Assembly (NCBI GenBank): GCA_015956445.1 | Contig: WIUZ02000014.1 | Location: 806,001 to 870,000, forward strand | DNA length: 64,000 bases | DNA from: Thelephora terrestris | Taxonomy: Eukaryota; Basidiomycota; Agaricomycetes; Thelephorales; Thelephoraceae | Direction: 5' to 3' | Shown here: piece after piece, positions 12,101 to 23,164 of the stretch | Layout of the letters: every line of letters begins with the position of its first letter | How positions within the stretch are numbered: the stretch's first letter is position 1 | Notes under the pieces: generated by a model | The model's database searches: none | The model's input: the letters and a program-made list of their open reading frames with translations, nothing else | What the model was told of the DNA's origin: nothing | Translations under genes and position numbers: made by a program

Positions 12101-15100
12101 ATCAACTCATCCTCGTCCTATCGAGGGTCATCGTCCGCTTCTCTGACTGGCGAGTCGCACGACAATTCCGATTCGATGTCCAGTCGAAGCTACTTGTCGA
12201 GAACAAGGGAAGTGGTTCGAAGAAGGCGACTGAGCTCTCGGTATTCTTCCCACCCCAGCGAGGATTCGATGGACAAAGAAGCTTCGGGAAGTTACAGCAA
12301 CAGTCACACTGACTACACCAACACTGGACTCAGCACCCTTGAGAGCTGTTCGTACACCAGCTCGGACACTCCAACAAGGTGTTACTCGTCATACGAACCG
12401 TCAACCGACTCCCGCAGTCCCGACGACGAAAACGGCGACGGTAGAAGCGATGACGGGACCGAGTCAGGTCTCAGCTACGAGAAGGGTTACGACCAGTATT
12501 ACGAACCATCCGAAGGCGAGAAAACACCATCGACCGCGTCATTTGTTTCCCTTCCGAACATCCCATCGGAACTCAGCTTCCACTCCGCCGAAGGCACGCC
12601 TACAGAGTTCAGGACTGCCAGGTCTCCCTCCGAAGTCCACTCCTCTTTCACTACTGCGGAGCTGTGCGCCACCGAAGTGAGTACGGACTTTGAGACTTGC
12701 GAAGTTTGTCGCAGCGAGGCGTCTACGGACTTTGGAACTGCCGAGTGTCGTTGTGGGCAAAAAGCTAGAAGTATCGTGGAAACAGAAACCGAGTCGGAGG
12801 AAGCGGAAATTGAGAAGTCCATCGAGGTCGAAACACCCATCAAGGTCGAAACACCCATCAAGGTCGAAACACCCATCAAGGTCGAAACACCCATCAAGGT
12901 CGAAACACCCATCGAGGTCGAGGAGCCAGAGCCTGTTCAAGTTGAACCAGAGCCAATCGAGGAGGTGGACAGCGTCATTTCACCTCCATCCGAAGTACCG
13001 ACGATCTCCGACGAGGTCGGCCCCGAAGAGATCCCTCTCCCAAGTTCGAGGAGTCCTGCTTCAACGCTTTCTTCTCTGAGTCAAGGGTTGAGCCACCTGG
13101 TTTCGCCGTCAACCTCTGTAGAATCTGCTTCCATTTCTCCGGTTAGATCGGGATCGACTTCAACTATCCAAATCTCGGCGCCATCAGAACCATCCGCCCC
13201 GTCCCCCTCCATCTCGACCCCAACCGAATCATCAGTGACCCCGACTGAGATCTCTCCTCCTTCCGCGCTACCAGAACACATTTCCACCCCCTCGATTACT
13301 GTCTCGTCTGAACCGCCACAGCTTTCACCCGTCGACCGTGCACCCTCTCTGCATCCTTCTCAATGGGCCGAGGAGACCAACGCATCGTACGAATCTTCCA
13401 TCCTCGCGCCGTCAAGCACCATTTCGAAGGGTGTTCCCGAAGGGCCCGATATCAGCTTCGAGACGTCGTTCATGCGACCCAGTGTTTCGCAGCCCTCGGC
13501 AAGCTTGTTAACTAGCCCCACACCTCTCACTGACGTTTTGACTCCTCGCACATCCCCCCGTTCAATATCTCTTCCATCTGAATCTGAGACACCGTCATCT
13601 CCTTCCTCCCCAACGACTTCCGCCACCCCCACCCCCACGCAACTCTCCACCCCAACCAGCGGCGTCACGCCGACGACACAGGCAGCGACACCTTCGCCAC
13701 CGTCCACAATTCAATCGGAAACTGCTTCAGTTTCGATCTCTGAGGGCCCTGCTGTGAGTCTCACACGAACTCCTTCCACAATCTCGACGGTCTCCACTGT
13801 GTCCATAAGTTCGTCCATCTTTGAGACCGAGTCTGCGATTGGAGAATATCGGGGCGAAGAGGAACCAACGGAGCCTTCATTACTGTCGACTGGTCGATCT
13901 TTGACAGTTCCTCGTTCATTGACGCCACGACCGGTACGTTGTCCCGCTTCCAGAAGTTATTTGTGCTAAAGTTTCTACAGAGATCTCCTCGTGACTTTGC
14001 TCTCCCTTCGTCCCCAGAGCCTTCGGTGTCAATGAGTGTCTCGATCGCGACCCCTGACTCCCAGATCCCGTCAATCCACAGCCTATTGGAAACAATCGTC
14101 TCCGAGCCTCCTCGCGAGATCCTCTCACACGATGTCAACAAGCTTCTCTCATACCTACATGATAACAACGCTGCTCGCGATGCACAGCACGAGGAACTCA
14201 CTGACCACTTGCGTGCAATCGAGGACGAATTGTTGGATCTGTCTGATATGTTGCGTCGGAGGGAGGCAGAGGTTCACGTCCATATCCCAGAGCACCGCCC
14301 CGAAGTTCGTCCACAGATAGTTCCAAGGGTTTTGGAAGATGTCCCCCCACCGGTTCCCATGAAGGATAGGTCTGTCGGTTCCAGTCGTTCCGTTTCCTCT
14401 GTGCCAAGCCCAGCCGGTCCTCGAGAGATTGATATGGGTAGTCCTCCAGCTATGTCCTCACCTACGTCAAGTCTCGGACAATCGTGGTTATCTTCGCATC
14501 ACTCGGATGATGATCTTTATTCCTTCATCGGAACAGAGCAAGAGCAGTACGCAGATCAGGGACCAATTGAGGTAGAAGAACGATCACCGACTCATAGCTT
14601 CAAGTCTGAATCCTCGCTCTCTGACTCATCGACATCGCTCGACGACGAGTCCTCATACGCTTCTTCAAGTTTATCTTCGTACCTTGGACCACCCACCCCA
14701 CAAGACGTACCTTCGGTTCCCTCTGTCCCCTCGATTCCTGTTTCCTTAGAGTCTTCTGGCTCCTCACTTTCGAAGACTTCCGAGGGTTCGCTTTCGCCGC
14801 TCTCGATGGGAGGGATGAGACCACTACCTTCTCCAACTCCATCAGTCACGTCTGAAGGGACAGTTCGCGGTCCGGAAATACCCTTGGCAAACCTTCGGTC
14901 TCTATTGGAAGGTCTACGACGACAGGCCGACGCACTGCAGAGAGGTCAAGATTCTACGAATGAGCTTATCAACGACCTAAAGGGAACCATTAGAGAGCCA
15001 CCGCTGGGCAGGATCGAGGACATGTTGCAGGAGTTATTGAACCGGGCTGCCGTCCCACCTCCAGCGCCCACTGCCCCTCCGACAGAACCTGAGACAGAGG

Positions 15101-18100
15101 GAAGCTCTTCCGACCTATCGTCAGGAATCCTACGCGAACGTTTCGAGGCCATCCTCCAGAGACAAAGGGAGCCGCTTCCTCCAATCCACCAGCCCACACC
15201 CGTTCGAATCGGTCGCCAAGAAGACCTTTTCCCCGATTTTCAGGCCGCATCGATACCTCCAATTGCACCTGTCCCACCTCCGCCTCTCATGCCATTCGTG
15301 TACCACCCTGCCCCTCGTCCACCCCGAAGTACTAGTCCCAGGGCTGATATCCCACCCCGTTCTATGTCGGTGCCTATTCCTCAGCCGGAAAGGACGATAT
15401 ATGGGAGGCGCCGTCGGCCTGTCCCCAGGCGTACCGGATTCCCCAAACCACCCTTGTCAACGGCACCGACCGCAGGAGATTTTCATGAACTTCGTGACGA
15501 ACCAAGGACTGCGACAACCGCCGTGGAAACACCAGGACCCAATTTCCTCAGTGGAGTCAGGGCCAGGCGTCCGGGAGATGGATACTGGGAGCCACAGGCA
15601 AGTAACTTGTATTCTCACCGGGAATGCTGATTGATAAATCGCCCATCAGACTTCTGAGATAGCAGATCGACCGGCCACTGCGCCGCCACCTGGAGAAGAG
15701 CCTCAGCAGTGGTATTATCGTCGCCAAGTATGCCTTCCCCTATAAATCATTCCCGTTGACTGAACACTATGCACAGAAGCAGCAAGAACCTGAGGTCCCC
15801 GTCCCTCCCCCTGGTGTAGTCGGCGCCCCGACACAAGCCACCCAGCCTGCGCCTCCTCCCCCGCCACCTACATTCCTCCTCCCTAGTGACAACGTAATTT
15901 TGTTCCACAATCCGCTCCCGCACTGTCACTGATCTTCTTTTCCAGACCGCTTCTGACTCTTTGCTCCGTGACATACTCGCCGTTATGAGGGTACTGTCTC
16001 CGTACACCTCATGTTCCCCAATCTGAATACGCGTGCTTTTAGGATAATCGCTCGTTCCAAATGGCATCTGTGGAGCAGCAAAACCTCCTGATTGACCACC
16101 TCAACCGATTGAATCAATGGCTTACCGGTGACCAACAAGATCGACAAAATGAGATCCTGGGAATATATGCAAGGGTTGAACAACTTCGAGAGGACCTCAA
16201 TCGACTGTACGAAGGTACGGCGAATGATTTTTATTGCCCTGTACGCCTGCTGAAAGTGTTGCCTTAGCTGGACCCCCTCGACCGCCGGCGGTGTATACCC
16301 AAGTTCCTGCGCCACAGATAGTGATCCCTCCTCCTGGATCTGTGCAACCGCCTCCATCTCAAGAACCGCCCATTCCTATGCCAGCTAGCTACCCTGGCTT
16401 CCCCGGTGGTTTCGTTCCAGACTCACAGATGCCGTCGGGTCCAATGCAACAGGGTCCTACAGGCGACTATCGTCCTGTGGTGCCAGGAGGGGTGATTCCT
16501 GACGGGAGCGAATTATCATCAATAACCTCGCCCGTCATTCCCCCTCCACCGCAACATTGGCAACAGGAAGCGGAGATGGGGGTAGTTCCACCAATGCCTG
16601 AGCTCGTTCATCGCCCGCAACAGCCCTATCCGCATGGACGACCGCGATCCGAATCCGACGAAGGATCAATCGTGGTACCAGAACCCCCGCAAGCTCCGGG
16701 CACGACAGTTGTTATACAACCTCCTGGAGTTCAGACAGGAGGACCTGTATATGTCCCTCCTCCTGGAGTTCTCAGACCAGAATCTCCGGGCCGCGAGTCA
16801 TCATTTACTTCGAGCGGATCCAGCGCCAGTTCACGGACCCCCTCCGATATCCACCATGTCCCATATCGCCCCAGGAGTCGACCCACTTCTCCCAGCAGCC
16901 AGAGTTATACCAGCTCTCGCACTCCTCCTCCAGGTCATGCTACGATCGTTAACGTGACGGCTGGGCATCCCCCAACGACGTTTATGCCCCCCGTTCCTAC
17001 GATGGCTCCCCCTGAGACTGTGGTCGGTCCGCCTGGTCCCCCCATAAACATTGTCGCTCCATCTACTCCTTCTGCTCGTAACGAACAAGCACTAACCCAG
17101 ACGCACGGGCCTGCCATCATCATCCAACCCCCTGCTTGGCCTCCACAGCAGCTTCAGCAAGTCCCTCCTATTGTCGCCACCGTCCAAGATCCCAGAGGAC
17201 TCAGACGTAGGCGTCGCGGATACTCCCCCTCCTCCCCATCTTCGTCATTTTCCTCACGATCAAGCCGTTCGAGGTCCAGATCGCGGGATCGTAGGAGGAG
17301 ACCGTCGTATACTCCCTCAAGAACTTCGCGCGCCCGTTCATATACTCCGACAGGACGACGGCATCCTCGCTCTCGCTCATACAGCCCCTCAAGCAGGCAC
17401 CCTTCTCGTTATTACAGTCCCTCGAGGCGCACTCGCTCGCCGACACCCACACACACAGCTGCTCCGGGACAAGGTCTCACTGTTCTTCGGGTTCCCACTG
17501 TTCCAACATCAACAACTTCCCCGTCGCACGTGCATCCACAACAAGGTGTGCCCACAATCCTTGTACAGCCTCCACCACCGCCTGGGATGCCTGGTGTAGG
17601 AATCATGCAGCCTCCGATGGCCCAACTCCAGCCCGGAGGATTCATGCACCCGCCAGCCAGTCACATGCAAATGCCAACAACCTACATTCCTCCTCATCAG
17701 CCTTCGTACGTTGGGCCCACATACACCCATCCTGCCTCCACCCATTTTACACACGGACCACGCTCTCGCTCTACTTCCTCTTCGAGGCGCTTGCGCAGGT
17801 CATCCCGTACCCCTTCTTCGCGTTCAACCCATGGAGGGAGACCCGATGTCTTTGTCGTACCAACCGGTGGGGCCCCTGCTGTCCCAACAGTGACGATTCC
17901 AGGCGATGTCGGTCGCGGACGTTACCGTTCCTCATCGAGATCAAGATCACCTTCCAGACTCCGTAGACGCCGAAGGTCCCGCAGTCCAAGCCGAAGCCTC
18001 AGTTATGGTTCTGATCCAAGTGACTATGATAGGGAAGGCCGTCGGCGGGGACACCATAGACATCGTACTGCTAGATCTAGGACACCCACATCTGAGGAGC

Positions 18101-21100
18101 CTGGTCCGAGTCATCGTCGAAGGGTTTTAAGACGTGATCCCAGACCAGAGGAGATTGAGGACATCGATGAATCGCGTACTCCGACGGTGTTAGCTCCAAG
18201 TCGCAGACACTCTCCAGGCCATGCCCCAAGCAGACTTGTGTACCCCCCGAGCCATAGGCCACACTCTCCCACTGGCACGAGACCCCCTTCACGAGCATAC
18301 ATACCCAGTTCCCCACCACACACGCACCACCCCTACCGTTCTAGGTCACACTCTCCAACAAGGAGGTCTTCTGTTAGCCCTCGACCACGACATGTTCTTC
18401 ATAGAAGACGCTCCCCTGGGGGTACAAGACGATCGAGAAGCAGAACCCCAACGCATCGCGTTAGCCCGAGTCCCCCAGGGCGGATGATCATCACTCGGAG
18501 CTCGACGAGGACCAGGCGTGGTGACAGTCGGAGTCCCGTGAGGAGAAGAAGAGACCGCAGCTCCACTCCGACCACTAGGCATGGCGGAAGTCGAAGCCCC
18601 GTGAGAAGAAGAGGAGACCGTAGTTCTAGTCCGACCACTAGGCATGGCGGAAGTCGAAGCCCCGCGAGGAGAAGAAGAGACCGCAGCTCCACTCCGACCA
18701 CTAGGCATGGCGGAAGTCGAAGCCCCGCGAGAAGAAGAGGTGACCGTAGTTCTAGTCCGACCACTAGGCATGGCGGAAGTCGAAGCCCCGTGAGAAGAAG
18801 AGGAGACCATAGTTATAGTCCGACCACTAGGCGTGCCGGAAGTCGTCCAGTTAGGCTGATCACTTCAAGGAGGTATGATCGAAGTCGTAGCCCATCTAGA
18901 TACGGAAGAAGGAGGAGGACTCGCACTCCTTCGTCTGCGTACGGACGATCAAGAAGCGTTACGCCGACCGGACGGCGCACTGTGAGCCTGACACCATCTG
19001 GAACACCTCGCAGCAGTAGGAGCCCCATTAGACGACGAAGAGGGGGTCCAAGGTCGCGTCGTAGTTTGAGTTATTCACCTACCCCAACTCAGTCGGCCAC
19101 TCCAACGCGCTCACGATCCCCTCGGCGACATCCACCCACCCATCCCACCACCAGAGCTGCGACCGGTCCAATTCCTCCTGGCGCCACTCCGACACATGTG
19201 AGTTACGATCCTGAAAGACGTTCTGCAGCTGTGGCCGTCCCGCGCTCCACTGAAGGAGAGCCCGAGACGCCCGAACCCCAAATGAGAACTGGTACACACA
19301 TCCGTTAGTGGACATTCTCCCCAGGTGGATCGCGCACTTACATTCTTCTTTACATTCTTCTAGAACCCCCAAGTCTCCGTGACCAGATCCGCGAAGGAGA
19401 TACGACGATTCCCCTCTATTCCCCCTCTGGAACTGGCAGGATTGGACGATCCGCTTCGGTTACACCTGAAGACTCTGTCATCGTCAGCGAGTCCAGTCCC
19501 TCGCGCTCACTCAGTCCGAGACGTGTCCCTCCTCCTGGTCGCTCTGGCACCGGGCCAAGGTCCCGCTCGAGGCCGCGATCCCAAGAGCTTACATTTGCAG
19601 ACGCGGAACGTGAGAGACAGGATCGCTTTGGAGACCTCGAGGCACATGTAGAAGAGGTCGCGGAAGCCGCTACCCAGGCCGAGGATCGGAGGGAGAGGAT
19701 TTTCCGTGAGAATGAGGAGGCTCGAGAGAGAGTATTTGACGAAGCAGAGCTAAGGAGAGCGGAAGAAGCTGCTCACAGACGGAACCAAATTTGGGCAGAC
19801 CTAGAGGACAGACTTGCAACCCTCCCGCCTCTTCCGATAGCCACAGTTCCACGTACAGAAGCAGGGTCGTTTGATTCCGTTCACATCGCTGAGAGCATTA
19901 CCCCAGTCCACACTCCGCCGATCTCTCCAACTATACCTGTCACGCCAGTTATCCCAGGGTCGCCTGCCCTTCCATTGGAACCCGCCTCACCAGCAGAACC
20001 GGTTCCGATACCCGAGGATGCAGCATCCATTGTCCAGTCGATGCGAACTGCTGCTGCTCGTCACGCTGACGAAATCAGAGAGATCGTTGACAGTGAGCGC
20101 GAACAGATTGCTCACGAGCGAGCGGAGCTCGCGGCCGAGAGGGAGAGGATGATGGAGGAGCTCCGTGAGGAACGTGCTCGCCTGGATGCAGAGAAGGAAG
20201 CCAGGATTTCGGAGTTGCAAGCAGAACTAGAAAAGGTAAAGGCGGACCTTGAGGCTGAGAGAGCGCTCAGAGTCTCGGAAGAAGCGGACAGGAGGGAGAG
20301 GGAAAGATTCGAAGACTTGGAGAGGCACGAGGGCGTCCGTGCTCAGCTCGGCGATATTACCAACCTCGTTCAGGAACAGCGGGATGAGTGCACCAAGAAG
20401 AAGGAACTAATGGACGAGCGTTGGAACGAAAAGATGAACCGTCGTGTGGAAAAGGACGCTCAGATTAGCAACTTGTACCATATGGTCACCAAGATTATCG
20501 ACGATAGGGAGGCAGAGAGAATCAGCAGGGAAGAGGAGAGGGCCGCTGCCGAATCTCGGCCAGGTATGCTTGTTTGGTTTTAGCTTTTGGCGCGACTCTC
20601 ACGTTTCTTAGGGATTGAACGTGTTTTGGATGAGCTTGCTCGCCAGAGCGTGGACCAACGCGACCTGTTGGAGCAAATGGCTGAAAGCTGGAGGAACGAT
20701 ATGGCCAGGAGCCGTGAAGAAACACTGGCTGCCATTCGTGAAACCGCGAACGAGCAAGTTCCATACAACGTGCAAGGGGTAGGTAATTTGTCTCCTGTTG
20801 TACCCACGCCGACTCACGGCGCAAACAGTACCTCGACGAGTTCAGCAAGTCTCTTGCAAACGAGGTTCGGATGCTTTTGAATGAAGTAGGAAAGCTCCGA
20901 GAGGAAAAGCGGAACATCCAGTTGTGAGTTCCGTCAACTTGCATTTCACACATCGTTCTGACCGCCTCACAGCGAGGTGGGCACCTTGCTTACCTTACGT
21001 GCCAAGTACGGACCAACAGGAGAGTTCGATTCTGCCTGGTGCGTTCCTTCCTCCCAGTACCCTTGGCCGTGTTCTAATGTCACCCCTTCCTTAGGAGACC

Positions 21101-21501
21101 CGACCCTGCTCAGTACGGCGGCCCCTGGCCACCTGGCGGAGGACCGCCTGGTCCTCCTCAACCGCCTGGAGATCCCGCCCCTCCTGAAGCCCCTCCACCT
21201 CACGAACCCGCTCGTCCGGCTTGGAGAACTGTCCAACAACGACCTCGTAAGAAGAAGGCCAAGGAGCCTCCTCCACCTCCTTCTGAGCCTGAGCCTCGAC
21301 CCCCCGTCACTTCGTGGGCCAAGTGGGAACGTGAGTGCTGGCGATTCGTAAATCCTTTTGCCTCTGCTGAGCCACATTTCCGCAGCTGATCACCGATACG
21401 TACCAACCCCCCCAACGACGGAGCCCCAACTGTTAGTTCCGCCTCGAGGAAGCCCTGGGCTATTTGGACCCCGTTCTCCCCGTGATTCCGTCCATCAGTG
21501 A
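9143..21501 (+). CDS. Giant PH-domain / Ser-rich / SR-repeat / coiled-coil protein (3,824 aa)
   Basis: Sixteen exons (9143-9290, 9436-10856, 10911-11299, 11350-13933, 13981-15597, 15650-15727, 15777-15893, 15946-15990, 16043-16214, 16268-19291, 19364-20563, 20612-20778, 20829-20923, 20973-21038, 21095-21330, 21386-21501) sum to 3,825 codons. In order: a Ser/Thr/Tyr-rich N terminus with TGYTG repeats; the motif KRAGELIAFFEEKTGE; a PH-like domain (GLLWYLNVHAPPPYRWQRCQ ... ERVRWVSAVWEAL); a Ser/Thr-rich region with KVETPI repeats; Pro-rich segments; an Arg/Ser domain with 21-residue repeats; a long charged coiled coil from about 19.6 to 20.6 kb; and a Pro-rich tail. There is no signal peptide or membrane span. 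The PH domain suggests lipid or protein binding at a membrane, and the coiled coil suggests a scaffold. Function is unknown. One intron (15598-15649) uses a GC donor. Confidence 0.85.
9685..9803 (+). repeat. In-frame 18-bp repeat (TGYTGx units)
   Basis: About six degenerate copies of an 18-bp unit encode TGYTGR/TGYTGT/TGYSGE-like hexapeptides in the giant protein. Confidence 0.8.
12821..12920 (+). repeat. In-frame 18-bp tandem repeat (KVETPI units)
   Basis: Five nearly identical 18-bp units (ATCAAGGTCGAAACACCC and close variants) encode IKVETP in the giant protein. The lack of silent changes among the central copies suggests recent expansion or conversion. Confidence 0.9.
18526..18840 (+). 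repeat. 63-bp tandem repeat in the SR domain
   Basis: Five 63-bp units encode 21-residue blocks beginning SRSPVRRRRDRSS and ending TTRHGG. Units alternate between RRRRDRSSTP and RRRGDRSSSP forms, so the array probably grew as 126-bp pairs. The last unit is diverged (RRRGDHSYSP, TTRRAG). Confidence 0.9.
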
Positions 21502-21922
21502 TTCGACTGCCAGTGTCTTAGTTGCTCTGTGTGAAGCGGTTCTAAAAAACCCCACAACCGGTGACGTCAAATTGCATACACATACCTCCGCGACACCTCC
21601 ATTTCGCCCGCTTTTCCATCGAGTATTGTCGTTATACTAAGTTCCGAACTGCTAATCAACGTTATCCCAACGGGTGTCTACTTTTTCTTGCATCGTTGAC
21701 TGTATGTAGAATATTCGTGCTCGTTTTCGTGCTCATATGTTTCATCTATCATCCACCATCAACTCTTTTTACCAGCTATCATCTGTACAGCATATCTTAC
21801 AATATACCGTTTGCCAATCATCGAGGAGGTCGTTTAAATCGCAAAGAACGGAATGCAAGGACTCTGATTGGTGGGCCCGGAGTCCGATTTCCGTTCCGTA
21901 GTTGCCACCCCGCTTTCCCACG
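21502..21922. other. Intergenic stretch between two + strand genes
   Basis: This should hold the 3' UTR of the giant gene and the promoter of the gene starting at 21923. No clear TATA box or coding frame is seen. Confidence 0.5.
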
Positions 21923-22768
21923 ATGCCTCTTCCTTGGGCAATAACACCACTGACAAGGCAGAGGCCGGGCATTCTTGCTTGGCGACGAACCTACCTCTCC
22001 ACAACACGCGCTTTGCCACGGAGATACTACAACGTATCCCCCGAAGCAAGCTCCGATCCCAAGTCTCGTATTTTGGCCGACCCAGAACGACCAGACTTGT
22101 TCTACCACTTGTTTGAAGCCCCTTCTGCAGTGTCTGCGACCAACCACGTATTTGGCCTATCGTTTTTGAGAGCTTCAAGACCAGGAGAGGATGCGCGGTC
22201 TCCGCGAATAATCGGGTATTTGCCTGCGACTGAGGCCGGGCACGCAATTGAGGCCGGGCTAAACGATTTTAGGGAGAATCGTGAGTCAGCTGACGGATTC
22301 GAGAGGGTGTGCGTCGTTGAGAACCTTGCCTGGTAGCTGCGTTCAGGAAGATTCTGCATAAAGCCGTACTCGAAGGGTTGGAGGAAGGTGTGGATGAGGT
22401 CCAAGCCAATGGAGCACGCCAGCTTCAGGAAGGATGGATGCATATCCACGGTGTGTTCCTTTTCACTTTTCCCCGTTTGGCCCCGGAGATTGTTGTACTT
22501 ATATTCTTGTAGACGAAAGGAACATACCACCTCTTGGCCGCATTGGGGACCCTGATGACATCATTGCATCTGTTAGAGTGCAAGATGGAAAGGTACGTTT
22601 TCTAGTCATTGATCACGGAATGAATTGTGATGGAACTCGTCACCGTAGTTCTTGACGGACACCTATCAACCGATGCCCGCGTACCGAATGTGTACCTCGG
22701 ACGGAGTACTGAAGCTTACAGAAGGACTCGCGCAAAAATTGAAGCAAGTTTTAGAAAGAGATACTTGA
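21923..22768 (+). CDS. Conserved protein of unknown function, probably mitochondrial
   Basis: Four exons (21923-22280, 22337-22450, 22513-22592, 22649-22768) give 223 residues. The N terminus (about 40 residues) is rich in Arg, Ser, Thr and Leu with no acidic residue before about residue 40, and contains RRTYLSTTRALPRRYY, a good mitochondrial presequence. The body includes RPDLFYHLFEAPS, a helical region ending GWMHIHD, and a C-terminal block (RIGDPDDIIASVRVQDGK, DTYQPMPAYRMCTSDGVLKL) that looks strongly constrained. I recognise no named domain. Introns of 56, 62 and 56 bp fit the neighbours. The mitochondrial location is inferred from the presequence only. Confidence 0.78.
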
Positions 22769-23164
22769 TATATTATCTGCGTTCGTGAGGCGTACTGCTC
22801 GCTACATCCAGTATTGCCTCTGGCACACCCAGATCTCAACTTTAGAACAGCCCCATATAACATACCGGTCTGTTCGCTCACTGCCCGCGAAATCATCGGA
22901 CTACTCGGGTTGCGTACGACGGCCCGCGTGTCGACTCTGGACTCTTTTTACTTCTCGAGGATATGCATGTTAAAGTAGGAGAGCAGACGTGCGTATTCCT
23001 CAGAGTTTAATAAGAAGATTGAAAGAAGTGGGATCTTGCGCTTGTGGGAAAATCCCGAGCTTTATCGATCCAAGAGTGGCTGTGAAAGCGAGCGCTCCGC
23101 CCCAAGGTCTCCCTATGGGATACCAGCATTTTCGACCCCCTTACGAATCGCCCCCCATCTCTTC
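22769..23164. other. Intergenic stretch
   Basis: It contains an open frame (22785-22973) without family features and presumably the promoter of the membrane-protein gene at 23165. Nothing else is recognised. Confidence 0.4.

Noticed and set aside
12499-12940. Minus-strand frames with repeated MGVSTL and DLDGCF peptides
   Set aside because: They are antisense readings of the KVETPI-coding repeat in the giant gene.
18346-18810. Long minus-strand repeat-bearing frame
   Set aside because: Antisense shadow of the 63-bp SR repeat.
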